Assembly (NCBI RefSeq): GCF_020216065.1 | Contig: NZ_JAIWNA010000005.1 | Span: 124,001 to 188,000, forward strand | Origin: Nocardia rosealba | Lineage (GTDB): Bacteria > Actinomycetota > Actinomycetes > Mycobacteriales > Mycobacteriaceae | Direction: 5' to 3' | DNA: 64,000 nt | Shown: positions 1 to 7,212 of the stretch, one piece after another | Layout of the letters: each line of letters starts with the position of its first letter | Numbering within the stretch: the first letter of the stretch is position 1 | The notes under the pieces: model-generated | What the model was told of the DNA's origin: nothing | The model's database searches: none | What the model saw: only the letters and a program-made list of their open reading frames with translations | Made by a program: the position numbers and the translations under genes

Positions 1-159
1 GGCATTCTAAGCTAATCGAGCCGTATTCAGACCTCGAACGGCGAGTGATTCCCGATGAAATGGTCGCCACGAAACACACGACATGAACAATTCGGATTCG
101 TACTCTTGCTCCTGACAGCATTCATTCCGAATGCTTGTCGGCTTCACCTAGGAGTACGC

Positions 160-807
160 ATGATCGAAAACAAATTCTGGACACGCGCCGCCTTGGCAAG
201 CGTGAGTTGTGCGGCAGTCGCCGTCACTTTCGGCATCGGACCGGCCAACGCCGCCGGCTCCACCACCATTTCGCCCGCCGGCGCGAATGTGTCGGCGACG
301 AATTCCGGGTCGGTGAAATTCGTTGCGGGCGGTGTCACCGTCACCTGCACCACCTCGAGGACCACCGGCACGGTACCCGCCGCGCCCGGCAACACCAATC
401 CGAGTGGGCCGGTGTCGGTGCCGATCGCGGCGCCGAGCTTCGCCGACTGCACGACGAGCCTCCCCGGCACCAGCGCCACCATCACCACCAGTGGAGATTG
501 GGCGATCACCGGCCAGAACGGCTCGCCCATCACCGGCAGCCTGGCGATCCCCACCGGCGGCATGGTGATCAAGACCAGTGGCATCACGGCCTGCACCGCC
601 GTGGTCGCGCCCACTGCCCCGGCCGACGTGGCAGGTACGTGGACCAACGGGGCGCCCTCCACGGTGGCGCTGTCCGATGCGCCGGCACCGATCAAGGTGA
701 CCGGCGGGTTCGGCTGCCCGACCAGCGCGACCAGCGGCACGGTGACCGCCACGTACAAGGTGGACAACACCACCGATCCGTCGGCGCCGATCACGGTCGG
801 CCCCTGA
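160..807 (+). CDS. Secreted protein of unknown function
   Basis: A 215-residue protein. The ATG at 160 follows a good ribosome binding site (AGGAG at 150-154), so I prefer it to the in-frame ATG at 55, which would put 35 unlikely residues before the signal peptide. Residues 1 to about 32 form a signal peptide with a charged start, a hydrophobic core and an Ala-rich cleavage region (GPANAAG). The mature part is rich in Thr, Ser, Ala, Gly and Pro, contains spaced cysteines that could form disulfides, and has no catalytic motif I recognise; it looks like a beta-rich surface or secreted protein. A hairpin terminator follows at 887-919, so it is probably a single-gene unit. Function unknown. Confidence 0.7.
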   Translation: MIENKFWTRAALASVSCAAVAVTFGIGPANAAGSTTISPAGANVSATNSGSVKFVAGGVTVTCTTSRTTGTVPAAPGNTNPSGPVSVPIAAPSFADCTTSLPGTSATITTSGDWAITGQNGSPITGSLAIPTGGMVIKTSGITACTAVVAPTAPADVAGTWTNGAPSTVALSDAPAPIKVTGGFGCPTSATSGTVTATYKVDNTTDPSAPITVGP

Positions 808-886
808 TTACAGGGGTGATATTCCGGTGACGGGAATCGCGACGAAGTCACCACGAATCAGGTGAAGCACACCGGTGTGCAATAAG

Positions 887-919
887 GCCCGCGTGCGTTC
901 GATGCGCACGCGGGCTTCT
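887..919 (+). terminator. Intrinsic terminator-like hairpin after the secreted protein gene
   Basis: Perfect 11-bp stem (GCCCGCGTGCG at 887-897 and its complement at 905-915) with a 7-base loop, followed by TTCTG. The T-tract is weak, as is common in high-GC actinobacteria. Confidence 0.6.
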
Positions 920-1028
920 GATCGATTATGTCCCCCGACAGGGTATTTCCCGCTCGGGGGGACCCTTCTGCCAGGAGTAGTTTTACCGGCGCGCCGGACC
1001 CCGGTCACTTCCTGACCCCTCCCCTCCC

Positions 1029-1034
1029 TAGACT
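1029..1034 (+). promoter_or_regulatory. Putative -10 element, leaderless ppi transcript
   Basis: TAGACT matches TANNNT and ends seven bases before the ATG at 1042, so transcription would start at or next to the start codon. No purine-rich ribosome binding site precedes the ATG, which fits a leaderless mRNA. Confidence 0.5.
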
Positions 1035-1041
1035 CGACCGC

Positions 1042-1539
1042 ATGACCAAGGTGAATCTCGTAACAAACTACGGACCGATCGTGCTCGAGTTGGACGACCA
1101 GGCCGCGCCGAACACGGTCGCCAACTTCGTGAACTACGTGAACTCCGGCCATTACAACGGCACCGTGTTCCACCGCGTCATCCCCGGTTTCATGGTGCAG
1201 GGCGGCGGCTTCGAGCCCGGCCTGAAGCAGAAGCCCACCCAGGCGCCCATCCAGAACGAAGCAACCAACGGCCTCAAGAACGACAAGTACACCGTCGCGA
1301 TGGCCCGCACCAACGACCCCCACTCGGCCACCGCCCAGTTCTTCATCAACGTCTCCGACAACGCCTTCCTCAACCACACGGCCCCCCAGGGCCAGGGCTG
1401 GGGCTACGCCGTCTTCGGCAAGGTCGCCGAGGGCACCGAGGTGGTCGACAAGATCGCCGCCGTCCCGACCGGCAACGCGGGCCCCCACCAGGACGTCCCC
1501 ACCGCCGACGTCATCATCGAATCTGCAACCGTCGCCTGA
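1042..1539 (+). CDS. ppiB: Peptidyl-prolyl cis-trans isomerase, cyclophilin type
   Basis: A 165-residue single-domain cyclophilin that catalyses cis-trans isomerisation of proline peptide bonds; with no signal peptide it should act in the cytoplasm. The family signature is clear: an early GPIVLELDD strand, then TVFHRVIPGFMVQGGG holding the catalytic Arg and the Phe/Met/Gln pocket residues, then SATAQFFINVSDNAFLNH and GYAVFGKVAEG. Its length is typical of small bacterial cyclophilins. The ATG at 1042 begins the conserved domain and lies seven bases after a TAGACT -10 box. Longer in-frame extensions start inside low-complexity sequence and are unlikely. A hairpin follows at 1557-1588. Confidence 0.93.
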   Translation: MTKVNLVTNYGPIVLELDDQAAPNTVANFVNYVNSGHYNGTVFHRVIPGFMVQGGGFEPGLKQKPTQAPIQNEATNGLKNDKYTVAMARTNDPHSATAQFFINVSDNAFLNHTAPQGQGWGYAVFGKVAEGTEVVDKIAAVPTGNAGPHQDVPTADVIIESATVA

Positions 1540-1556
1540 TCTTTCGACGCTTGCCC

Positions 1557-1588
1557 CGGGCCGCCACCTTCCTATCGGCGGCGGCCCG
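1557..1588 (+). terminator. Terminator-like hairpin after ppi
   Basis: CGGGCCGCC (1557-1565) pairs with GGCGGCCCG (1580-1588) over a 14-base loop, followed by TTGTCG. Position directly after the cyclophilin stop supports a terminator. Confidence 0.4.
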
Positions 1589-1672
1589 TTGTCGAATTCC
1601 TCGGACCGTCCGAATGCGGCCGATACACACGCGGTATGGTGCCAAGACTTGTCAAAGTTCTTGGGGGAACAC

Positions 1673-2146
1673 GTGAAAGACCTCATCTATTCTGCGCTGG
1701 GCGTTGTGTTCGGCGGCTTCCTCGTCTTCGGTGGAATCGTCACTCACAACAGTGGGGCCGACTGCGACGGCACGGCCATGTCGGCTGGCCAGACCTGCGT
1801 GACGACCAGCAAGGGTTCGTCGGTGGAGCGTGACGCCGCCGAGCAAGAGGCACAGAACAAGCGCACCGGGTGGATGCTGATCGGGGGTGGGGCGGTAATG
1901 AGCCTCGGCTGCGCGTTCTGGTTGCGAAGCAATCTCCGGTCGCGCCGGGGACGCCGCACCGCCGCCGCCCCGCAGGGTTACGCCCCCGCCGGCCAGCCTG
2001 GTGCACAGGGCCAGTGGCCGACACCCGCCCCACAACCTCAGGTCCAGTGGCCGCAGGGCGGTCCCGCCTACGGCGCACCCACATACCAACCGCAGCATCC
2101 GCAGAATCACCCGCAGGGCACTTACAACCCGAACTACCGCAGGTAG
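1673..2146 (+). CDS. Small membrane protein with Pro/Gln-rich tail
   Basis: A 157-residue protein with two hydrophobic helices (about residues 4-22 and 62-80). They are separated by a polar loop with two cysteines (GADCDGTAMSAGQTC) that is probably exported. After a short basic stretch (RSRRGRRT) comes a tail rich in Pro, Gln, Gly and Tyr, likely cytoplasmic. The GTG at 1673 has a strong purine-rich site (GGGGG at 1663-1667); an in-frame ATG at 1589 has none and would add 28 hydrophilic residues before the first helix. A TATGGT box at 1635-1640 could be the -10. The family is unknown; membrane proteins with P/Q/Y-rich tails are common in Nocardia and mycobacteria. Confidence 0.62.
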   Translation: MKDLIYSALGVVFGGFLVFGGIVTHNSGADCDGTAMSAGQTCVTTSKGSSVERDAAEQEAQNKRTGWMLIGGGAVMSLGCAFWLRSNLRSRRGRRTAAAPQGYAPAGQPGAQGQWPTPAPQPQVQWPQGGPAYGAPTYQPQHPQNHPQGTYNPNYRR

Positions 2147-2454
2147 CTCGCTGGTCGGCTTCTATCGGTCCGTCCGACCGCTGAACAGCTGGTCCAAGTC
2201 GATGACGGATCGCTGCTGCGGACCGCTGAGCTCGAAGTACTTGCCTGCGGGGATGTGGTGCAACGATGCGATCAGCAGGGGATTTCAAGCACCGCGGCTT
2301 CTATCGAACCGGAAGCCACTCCCGGCGTCCTGGGCGCCGCCTACCGCCCAAGGCCCACATTGACGGTCCCCTGCGTCGCAGGTAGCTTTCATCCTGGCAT
2401 CGGCCGACTGCGGGAGTCGCCGACCATCACCGCGTGCTCGGGGAGGGTGACCAG
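2147..2454. other. Intergenic stretch, possible coding remnant only
   Basis: About 300 bases lie between the membrane protein gene and the ESX-accessory genes. No intact gene is visible. A short minus-strand coding-like remnant sits at 2162-2284, and the promoter of the downstream operon is probably near 2380-2440, although no clear -35/-10 pair stands out. Confidence 0.4.
2162..2284 (-). pseudogene. Possible 3' remnant of an unknown gene
   Basis: The minus strand reads 40 residues that look protein-like (LLIASLHHIPAGKYFELS followed by QQRSVIDLDQLF) and ends at TAG (2164-2162). A stop lies immediately upstream in the same frame and no start codon or ribosome binding site is present. It resembles the surviving C-terminus of a decayed gene. 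I do not recognise the family; chance is possible. Confidence 0.22.
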
Positions 2455-2829
2455 GTGACGATCACGAATCACGAACAACTCGGCGACCTGCTGGATCAGA
2501 TTCACAACCAAATCGACGCGTTTCATACCCGCGCTTCGAGCGCAATATCAGGGGCCTCGCATGAATCTTTCACCGGCTATTCGAACGATCGGCGCGTAAA
2601 GGCGGTAGTCAGCAACGACGGGCGGACCGTCCTCGACATCGAACTGAAAGCAGGTTTCGGCGATCTCAACCGCCCAGCCTGGCTCCTCGCCGACGATGTC
2701 GACCTGACATGTCGCGGGATCGTTGAGGCGATAAATGCCGCACGAGAAGGAGCAGCCGAGCGTTCAACTACAGCTCTGGCGGAGGAATTTCCTGAAGCAT
2801 TCGAACTACTCAAGGATCTTAAAGAGTGA
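2455..2829 (+). CDS. YbaB/EbfC-like protein, ESX-associated
   Basis: A 124-residue protein starting at GTG 2455, with GGGAGGG at 2441-2447 as ribosome binding site; an in-frame GTG at 2434 lacks one. Its architecture recalls the YbaB/EbfC-like proteins that accompany actinobacterial type VII secretion genes: an N-terminal helix, a beta segment (VSNDGRTVLDIEL), and a C-terminal helix rich in Ala and Glu (GIVEAINAAREGAAER). YbaB proteins are small DNA-binding dimers; the ESX-associated versions have no established role. It begins a tight five-gene unit, its stop overlapping the next GTG (GTGA). The DNA here is richer in A/T than the flanks. Confidence 0.65.
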   Translation: MTITNHEQLGDLLDQIHNQIDAFHTRASSAISGASHESFTGYSNDRRVKAVVSNDGRTVLDIELKAGFGDLNRPAWLLADDVDLTCRGIVEAINAAREGAAERSTTALAEEFPEAFELLKDLKE

Positions 2830-3116
2830 CAGATTTCGACGAATTATACGCACTGACACAAGATCTGAATCTGAGATATAATCGAACAGTTGACAGAGTC
2901 AAGCGAGGAGAGTTCGCGCAACAACAACGTCACACAGTTCAAATCGTCGACCAATATCTCGACGTACCGTACGGTTCACTCACGATTGATGATTCAGGCC
3001 AGCTGTACGATATTCAGCTCGACGCTTACGAAGTATCACAATCGGGGCAGGACCAGGTAGTCTCACTTATACTTCAAACCGTGAATAGCTCACTACGTAC
3101 CAAACTTGGGGGATGA
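2826..3116 (+). CDS. Small hypothetical protein, second YbaB-like subunit
   Basis: A 96-residue acidic protein beginning at GTG 2826, which overlaps the preceding stop by four bases (GTGA), indicating translational coupling. It contains a central beta hairpin (PYGSLTIDDSGQLYDIQLD) and a C-terminal helix (QDQVVSLILQTVNSSLRTKL), a pattern parallel to that of its upstream neighbour and suggestive of a divergent YbaB/EbfC-type subunit. Codon use is distinctly less GC-biased than that of the housekeeping genes in the window. No membrane segment or signal peptide. Assignment rests on secondary-structure pattern and context only. Confidence 0.55.
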   Translation: MTDFDELYALTQDLNLRYNRTVDRVKRGEFAQQQRHTVQIVDQYLDVPYGSLTIDDSGQLYDIQLDAYEVSQSGQDQVVSLILQTVNSSLRTKLGG

Positions 3117-3117
3117 A

Positions 3118-3435
3118 ATGACCGACCTGAGCGTATGCCCAGAAGCCCTGCGAATGCAAGCCAGGGAAATCGAAGATTGCTCGGTGCATTACACCACATC
3201 TGCCGCATCTGTCGGCGAGAATCGCCTTTCGCCACTAACATTAGGTGCACTCGGCCGGGATATCGTTCAGATATTCAATGATATGAGCCTAGATGTCAGT
3301 AATAAGCTGAAGGAGAGTTCCGCAACCATCCATTCCGCCTCCGCTGGGATCTATGCATGTGCGGCGCACTTTCAGAGCGTAGACGATGACTACTACCGCA
3401 AGTTTGGATATATCAACGAGACCTTGGGGTACTGA
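3118..3435 (+). CDS. EspC-like type VII secretion target protein
   Basis: A 105-residue protein that looks like the EspC/DUF2580 (T7SS_ESX_EspC) family: a short helical protein beginning MTDLSVCPEALRMQAREIED, predicted as two helices joined by a turn, with a late acidic/aromatic segment (FQSVDDDYYRKFGY) resembling a YxxxD/E-type ESX export signal. ATG 3118 follows GGGGG at 3108-3112; an in-frame TTG at 3106 would lie inside that site. It sits one base after the previous stop and five bases before the next gene. Such proteins are usually secreted substrates, or partners of substrates, of ESX systems; no ESX machinery genes occur in this window. Confidence 0.6.
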   Translation: MTDLSVCPEALRMQAREIEDCSVHYTTSAASVGENRLSPLTLGALGRDIVQIFNDMSLDVSNKLKESSATIHSASAGIYACAAHFQSVDDDYYRKFGYINETLGY

Positions 3436-3440
3436 GAGCA

Positions 3441-4205
3441 ATGGGGAGTAGGACGACAAAGGGATATCCGGTCCCAGCCGATCATAACCCGCACAACCTA
3501 CCAGAGGAGCTGATCTTCCCTTGGGGTGCGGCGGGCACGCTGGTGACTACGGCCGAGCGTATCGGCGTACCGGGCGTCCGCACACTGATCGATAGCATCC
3601 AGACGATGCTGGGCAATCCGAATGAAGCGTCCGCAACAACGACCGCATGGCAAACCGCTGTACAAGAATTGACATCCGCCGTGGACGGCAGCGGTACCAA
3701 CAATATCGGACTCTTGACTGCCAAAGATGAGCTGGGCGCTCGATGGAATGGCACCGCACGTGAAGCAGCTGTCGCCTACGTCGACCGCATTGTAACTACA
3801 ACGAATTCTATTCGTGACGCCATTAAGAGCATGGCAACACAGATCGACGAACTCCGCACAGTCATTATGACGAACTACAAAGAAGCGATCGCGCTCATAA
3901 CCGAGTACGCTCAAAATGTCGTGGAGACTGCCGGAGGAATGATGGCGTTTGCTGACGACCTTCTCAAGTTCGACCCCACTGGCGTGATCGACTCGCTCAC
4001 CGACTGTCTTTCAAAATTTGTCGAGCTTGCCGGCAAAAAGGTACAGCTGGTCATTGAATTTCGAGATTCGGTGATGACGATAATTCAGGGTATCAAGAAC
4101 AATGCAGTCACCATACCGGTGCAATCTGCAATAGCTCCAGCCGCACTTGACAATGCTGGGTGGCAGCCTAGGCATCCAGTCGGGAAGCCGGTTGGAAATG
4201 GCTAG
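3441..4205 (+). CDS. WXG100-like ESX substrate, helical protein
   Basis: A 254-residue, mostly helical protein. Residues 102-104 form a W-N-G turn (RWNGTAREAA), the hallmark of WXG100 proteins, flanked by long amphipathic helices: residues about 60-100 before it, and 108-150 after it with regularly spaced hydrophobics. The last third (TNYKEAIALITEYAQ onward) continues as helices and ends in a Pro-rich tail. It probably folds as an ESX-type helical hairpin with an extra C-terminal helical domain. The gene follows the EspC-like gene by five bases and overlaps the next lipoprotein gene by eight, so it belongs to the same operon. It could be an effector or a structural partner. Confidence 0.6.
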   Translation: MGSRTTKGYPVPADHNPHNLPEELIFPWGAAGTLVTTAERIGVPGVRTLIDSIQTMLGNPNEASATTTAWQTAVQELTSAVDGSGTNNIGLLTAKDELGARWNGTAREAAVAYVDRIVTTTNSIRDAIKSMATQIDELRTVIMTNYKEAIALITEYAQNVVETAGGMMAFADDLLKFDPTGVIDSLTDCLSKFVELAGKKVQLVIEFRDSVMTIIQGIKNNAVTIPVQSAIAPAALDNAGWQPRHPVGKPVGNG

Positions 4206-4866
4206 AATATCCCCTCACCTTCCGATACTGGTAGCTGGGGCGCTGATGCTCGCCGCATGTGCCGACGACCAACCGTCTGAAGTCGCAAGATTTGATCACA
4301 CGCCGAAATCTTGCCGTGCACTCGCAAATTTTACAAGCTCTGCAATCTCGCGTTTTGTAGGGCCGATATACACGGATGAGGGACTGTCCGAAGTGAATCT
4401 CGACGAGCTTCCACCAACTCCTGGCGCCCGAAATTACGGATGCGATGTCCACTTTATAGCTGCGGGCTTCCCCAGCGGGCCGGCCGGAGAGCCGGCCACG
4501 CGATCGGTTAATGTTTCGTTCAAGCTGTATGACTCAGGCGACCGAACAGGGAAAGCGAAAGACAGCTTCCGACTTCTGCGCGATTCCGCTACCGAGAAGC
4601 CCAAAGTGTCAGCAGCCAAATCGATTACGGGACTTGGCGACGAGGCATACGTGGTCGATGACGCCAGCTTGAGCTCGGCCTCCACGGCGGTCACCTTTCG
4701 CATTAGCAACATGATGGTTACCGTCGGTGCCCGAGGAAGCGACTTCGGTGAGGGCCGATCGAACAACGGGGAACCGTCACCCGGACTGGTGGCCAGCGTC
4801 CACAGCGCGACCGAGGCAATCGCCCACGCTGTTGCGCCGAACCTCGATTCCATCGTCAACGAGTAA
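4198..4866 (+). CDS. Lipoprotein, possibly DUF3558-like
   Basis: A 222-residue lipoprotein. The ATG at 4198 overlaps the end of the previous gene and begins a type II signal peptide (MARISPHLPILVAGALMLAAC) with lipobox LAAC, so the mature protein should be anchored on the outer face of the membrane by its first Cys. The mature part has spaced cysteines (KSCRALANF, then YGCDVHF) and alternating beta segments, similar in layout to the DUF3558 lipoproteins common in Nocardia and ESX neighbourhoods. A longer in-frame start at 4147 would place 17 polar residues before the signal and is less likely. It is the last gene of the five-gene unit. Confidence 0.68.
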   Translation: MARISPHLPILVAGALMLAACADDQPSEVARFDHTPKSCRALANFTSSAISRFVGPIYTDEGLSEVNLDELPPTPGARNYGCDVHFIAAGFPSGPAGEPATRSVNVSFKLYDSGDRTGKAKDSFRLLRDSATEKPKVSAAKSITGLGDEAYVVDDASLSSASTAVTFRISNMMVTVGARGSDFGEGRSNNGEPSPGLVASVHSATEAIAHAVAPNLDSIVNE

Positions 4867-4959
4867 TCTGTCGTTCTGCTTCCTCCGCTGTCCAGTTTTC
4901 GGCTGGTTGCCTGCAACATTGGGAGTGTGTAGCGTCGCACGAACAAGAACGGCCTCCCG

Positions 4960-5395
4960 GTGAGCTGGAACTCGTTCGTGATGAACATGGATCGCCCGCA
5001 CGATCAGCCCTGCCTTGAACGGGCAGCAGCGTAGCTTCTGCAGTACCTTCCAGGTCTTGAGCTGGGCGAATGCCCGCTCTCTCCGGCCCCGCCGCTGTGC
5101 GTGGGCGCGGTTGGCGGCCTTCTGCGAGGGCGGCTTGTTGCGACCTCGTACGGAGTCAGCACCCCTGACTACCTTGATAACCCTTGTCGCCCAATACGAT
5201 CCAACCCTGGGCTTCGACTTCGTGGAGGACTCGTCAGACCCACGCGGCTTCGCTGTCGTGCACACTGCCCGGCAGCGCCGGTGACAACCAGACGATTTCA
5301 CCTTCGGGCGAGGTGATGACTGCACGTTCATGCCGTGGCGGCGGTGCTTGCCGGAGTAGAACGGCCGGTCCGCGGCAAGTCAACGACCCCCTGCT
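4960..5395 (-). pseudogene. Decayed IS5-type (DDE_Tnp_4) transposase fragment
   Basis: The minus strand encodes the C-terminal half of a DDE transposase in pieces across frames. From 5' to 3' I can read a YSGKHRRHGMNVQV-like segment (broken), SPEGEIVWLSPALPGSVHD in another frame, GWIVLGDKGYQGSQG (third acidic region), then RGRNKPPSQKAANRAHAQRR, then ERAFAQLKTWKVLQKLRCC and GLIVRAIHV, the conserved end of IS5-family actinomycete transposases. At least three frameshifts separate these blocks and the N-terminal half with its helix-turn-helix is missing, so it is inactive. No terminal inverted repeats were found. It marks past insertion in this accessory segment. Confidence 0.72.
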
Positions 5396-5612
5396 GAACC
5401 TGCAGTGCCTCAACGGCTTTCACCAGCAGGTTGAAAAGAGCTCCGTTCGGGCCGCAAGACGAGCAGAACACGCATCAGCCATTCGAGCACGCAGTCGTGA
5501 TCCCCGTCGGCAGGGCCTTGGCCCCTAGTTTCCCCTCGACGAACTCCAGCCGAACACCTGACCGGCGGCCCGCGCGAGTTCCTCGAACTCACCGGTCGTC
5601 ATGAGCGGGTCA
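5395..5612 (-). pseudogene. Frameshifted Uma2-family endonuclease remnant
   Basis: On the minus strand a protein start reads MTTGEFEELARAAGQVFGW and hits a stop. In the next frame EFVEGKLGAKALPTG continues, and a further frame gives PADGDHDCVLEWLMRVLLVL. Together these match the N-terminal half of Uma2 (DUF820) PD-(D/E)XK-like proteins, which typically carry an ..EFxEGKL.. strand and a GDHD..W.. segment. Two frameshifts and fusion to the transposase remnant near 5395 show it is dead. Uma2 genes are frequent, highly duplicated accessory genes in actinomycetes. Family assignment rests on these motifs only. Confidence 0.5.
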
Positions 5613-5670
5613 CGCGCTGCATACATGAAACCAACGATACCCACCCGATCGCAGACTCTTTTACATCGAT

Positions 5671-6675
5671 CTATCCTTCACCGCAGACGAAACCCAGTCT
5701 AACCGCCGTGATATCCCCCGCCCGAAGTCGCTGCACATCAGCGGGGTCGATATCCCATTTCGTCAGATCCTTTGAGGTCGGATCCTGTGGGCTGGCGGTC
5801 ATGTGGCAGCCATCGTCGAACTTTCCTTTGATGCCCCAGTTGTAAGGTTCTGGGCCACCAAGAGAAAAACGCCCACCCATGGTCAAACCAGGACCGGAGA
5901 TCTTGTCAACCCAGCCGTCACCCGTACCAACCAGATACATATACTCGTAAGAGCATCCGGCATTTCCACAGTTGGATTCGAAATACACGCGCTCATGTCC
6001 GATTATCACCGTTTGTTCGGCATGCCTCCGGGCCACGGAGTTCGGCGTTTCTCGTGCGTAACAGTACGACGCAACCCCGAGGATCACAACGATGAATAGC
6101 AAATTTCCGAGCCAACGACCGCTATTACTCTTTCGGCCTACTTGCATGTATATACACCATCGATCATCCGAAGCTATCTGGCGAGAGATATCAAATCGGT
6201 TGATATAACCCTTGGCTGCGGGGCCGAACTCTTCATTCGGGATATAGGTATCCAAGAACTTGGTCTCCGAATTATACCCCGCCGCCAAATACTTATCCCG
6301 CGTATAATTCTCCTGCAGCCCATCTGGAGCTTTCCCTCCCCACTCCTCTTGGATGCGTTTGAGGTTGAAGGCTGCCGCCTTGACGGCCAAGGAGTCGTCG
6401 TCGGCAACGAGCGCCCACTGTTTCCCAGCGAATTCCTCGGGATACTTCTCCTTGAGTTTATTGAAGGTTTCTTCCCTCATGTTCGTTGTCCCCAGAGAGT
6501 TTCCGTATCCATCAGTCACTTCTCTGGGCCTCGTGGTGACATATCTAAAAGCGTCGTAGCCCCAGCTTGCGCTCTCCTGCAGGGCGCTTTCGGCGCGGTC
6601 TCCTCCTTCTTGGTACAAAATGGCCAATACTACTCGTAGGATCAACACCAGCTTGGGTTCCATACAGCACCGCAT
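5671..6675 (-). CDS. Lysozyme-like domain plus membrane-anchored domain, N-terminus frameshifted
   Basis: An open frame of 334 residues. Residues about 15-175 look like a lysozyme/transglycosylase-type fold: a catalytic-type Glu in LAILYQEGGD, a SLGTTNMREETF stretch, KAAAFNLKRIQ and LAAGYNSE, the usual E..N-M..AAxxLK..GYN series. A transmembrane helix follows (LGNLLFIVVILGVASYCYA, about 193-211), then an exported-looking domain with cysteine pairs. The true N-terminus seems to be ATG 6694 in another frame (MREWIDDAVLYGTQAGVDP); removing the single base at 6637 joins it to RVVLAILYQEGG. A second possible start, ATG 6147, would give the C-terminal membrane protein alone (158 residues), so two ancestral genes may be fused here. 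Enzymatic activity is inferred, not shown. Confidence 0.5.
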   Translation of the reverse strand: MRCCMEPKLVLILRVVLAILYQEGGDRAESALQESASWGYDAFRYVTTRPREVTDGYGNSLGTTNMREETFNKLKEKYPEEFAGKQWALVADDDSLAVKAAAFNLKRIQEEWGGKAPDGLQENYTRDKYLAAGYNSETKFLDTYIPNEEFGPAAKGYINRFDISRQIASDDRWCIYMQVGRKSNSGRWLGNLLFIVVILGVASYCYARETPNSVARRHAEQTVIIGHERVYFESNCGNAGCSYEYMYLVGTGDGWVDKISGPGLTMGGRFSLGGPEPYNWGIKGKFDDGCHMTASPQDPTSKDLTKWDIDPADVQRLRAGDITAVRLGFVCGEG

Positions 6676-6694
6676 CGTCGATCCATTCCCTCAT

Positions 6695-6860
6695 GTTGGC
6701 ATTCGCAACGCTGAGTCATCACACCGCGTCCACAGTGGCGTCCGAAACCATCGCCCACCTCCCCTCGGTGCCAGGCCGGCGTGAGCCCCGGTTCGAAGGC
6801 CGGCGCGGCGATCTCGACGCTGCCGTCCAGGCACGCCACCCAACCCGGCTGTCCCCCCTA
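6695..6860. other. Short unassigned stretch between remnants
   Basis: Between the lysozyme-like gene and the EspG-like remnant. Several overlapping short frames occur on both strands but none has a start with a ribosome binding site or a recognisable motif. It probably consists of decayed coding sequence. Confidence 0.3.
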
Positions 6861-7120
6861 GTAAAAGTCCAACGCTTCGTCAAACGCCCCCGCGTAGGCA
6901 CCGGCGAAATCGCGGTCTACCCCGGCTACCAACTCGACTCCCGCCCCACCGACGACGGCCCCGCATTCCTCTGGCTCGACTACCCGACGACGGCCGCTAC
7001 CTCATGCAGTACCACGACGCCCAAAACTTCACCGTCATCCCGGGCGCCACCGAGGAAATCACCCGCCGCCTCCGCACCCGAATCGACATGATGTGCAGAC
7101 AAGTCGAGGGCGTTCGATAG
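6861..7120 (+). pseudogene. C-terminal remnant of an EspG-like ESX chaperone
   Basis: The plus strand reads VKVQRFVKRPRVGTGEIAVY followed by FLWLDYP in one frame, then after a one-base shift near 6985 DDGRYLMQYHDAQNFTVIPG and EEITRRLRTRIDMM to TAG 7118-7120. The order, a basic RPxxGTGE strand, then a DxxxGRYL..-FTV-PG..EEI..RL end, is like the C-terminus of EspG-family proteins, the cytosolic chaperones of ESX-secreted PE/PPE-type substrates. The N-terminal two thirds are absent. It may be left from a larger ESX-accessory cluster to which the genes at 2455-4866 also belong. The family match is by pattern only. Confidence 0.42.
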
Positions 7121-7168
7121 GAGCGAAATTCCCGTCGAGCAGCAATACAGTCGCGCACTGGCCGCAGC

Positions 7169-7205
7169 GCGACTGCCTGCCTCGAAATTCGCGGCAGGCA
7201 GTCGC
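7169..7205 (-). terminator. Hairpin after accD4 (end of the mycolate operon)
   Basis: Perfect 13-bp stem (GCGACTGCCTGCC at 7169-7181, complement at 7193-7205) with an 11-base loop, starting 8 bases after the accD4 stop. No clear T-tract, but the position fits a terminator. Confidence 0.5.
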
Positions 7206-7212
7206 GGGCGAA

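Noticed and set aside
55..159. Upstream in-frame start for the secreted protein gene.
   Set aside because: It would put a second hydrophobic segment before a complete signal peptide; ATG 160 has the AGGAG site.
5015..5530. Short plus-strand frames over the transposase remnant.
   Set aside because: They are antisense to recognisable transposase blocks on the minus strand and show no family features.
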